In this document: one piece after another, positions 63,851 through 64,000 of the stretch
How positions within the stretch are numbered: position 1 is the stretch's first letter
How the letters are laid out: every line of letters starts with the position of its first letter
Assembly: GCF_007997155.1 (NCBI RefSeq)
Contig: NZ_VORT01000003.1
Span: 186,001-250,000 of the forward strand
Source: Aequorivita antarctica
GTDB taxonomy: Bacteria; Bacteroidota; Bacteroidia; Flavobacteriales; Flavobacteriaceae
Direction: 5' to 3'
Length of the DNA: 64,000 nt
Notes under the pieces: model-generated
Seen by the model: only the letters and a program-made list of their open reading frames with translations
The model's database searches: none
Told to the model about the DNA's origin: nothing
Made by a program: the position numbers and the translations under genes

Positions 63851-64000
63851 TTATATTCTGCTTAAAAGTACCTTCCAAGCTTCGTCAATTTTTCCTTCGC
63901 ACAAAAAATCTTGCGCTTTTTTATGTATTTCTAAAGAATTGCCCTCATCCCGCAACCATTTCAATTCTTCCGAAGCATCTATAAAGGTATTAATTTCTTC
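63851..64000 (-). CDS. C-terminal fragment of an unknown gene, 5' part beyond window
   Basis: 49 codons plus TAA, open to the window edge. Helical, charged end (EELKWLRDEGNSLEIHKKAQDF...GKIDEAWKVLLSRI). Family not recognisable from this part. Confidence 0.6.
   Translation of the reverse strand, partial: EEINTFIDASEELKWLRDEGNSLEIHKKAQDFLCEGKIDEAWKVLLSRI

Overview
The window looks like a chromosome segment of a marine or soil-type Flavobacteriaceae (Bacteroidota). Evidence: promoters of the TTG-N19-TAnnTTTG type, proteins with C-terminal type IX secretion sorting domains, a DnaE with a fused N-terminal proofreading exonuclease, the DUF4271-hemD pair, DUF4296, DUF3098 and DUF3127 proteins, and low G+C. 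I cannot fix the genus.

Left 16 kb, accessory. From the left edge and transcribed leftward is a type I-like modification cassette (hsdM, hsdS) followed by two candidate nucleases, one PD-(D/E)XK-like and one phospholipase-D-like (cut by the window edge). A family 2 glycosyltransferase follows. Then comes the most interesting locus: a His-Xaa-Ser RiPP-type cassette, hxsA-hxsD-hxsB-hxsC, with overlapping genes, translationally linked to a polytopic GT-C-like membrane protein. HxsA is a 94-residue secreted-type peptide ending in seven HxS repeats; HxsB and HxsC are radical SAM proteins. Next come a small lipoprotein, a decayed copy of an M23 peptidase 3' end, two unknown genes, the intact M23-type lipoprotein, three unknown small genes, a BT4734/VirE-type primase-like protein and an excisionase-like HTH protein. 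The last two are typical of Bacteroidota mobile elements. The block ends at a tRNA-Asp, a plausible integration boundary.

Right 48 kb, mostly core genome. 16.4-19.1 kb: DUF58 protein, NlpE-like lipoprotein, ClpP paralog, thioredoxin. 19.2-23.6 kb: dnaE, then a 16-copy heptamer tandem repeat. 24-29.8 kb: lipoprotein, rpsP-rimM-tRNA methyltransferase, glutaryl-CoA dehydrogenase, metallophosphoesterase, SGNH hydrolase. 29.8-34.5 kb, leftward: ferredoxin, ferredoxin reductase-like flavoprotein, NifU-like and Mrp (Fe-S biogenesis), alkyltransferase-like protein, LysE transporter, trmB. 34.5-37.3 kb: glycosyltransferase and a PhoR/PhoP-like two-component system. 37.5-51.6 kb: T9SS cargo, LuxE-like protein, tyrS, epimerase, dihydroorotase, polyprenol-P-mannose synthase-like protein, DUF4271, hemD, pckA, DUF423, saccharopine dehydrogenase-like protein, Omp28-like T9SS cargo, Zn peptidase. 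51.6-64 kb: leuS, UbiA family, ftsX-DUF3098-uppP-truB operon, TonB-like protein, tag, two tandem TPR-like paralogs, a T9SS-sorted agmatine deiminase-like protein, aat, a DUF3127 protein and a partial gene.

A second theme is short palindromic repeat elements. One has duplicated the start of the DUF58 gene. Two others lie in frame inside leuS and appear as extra peptide, comparable in concept to the palindromic elements of Rickettsia.
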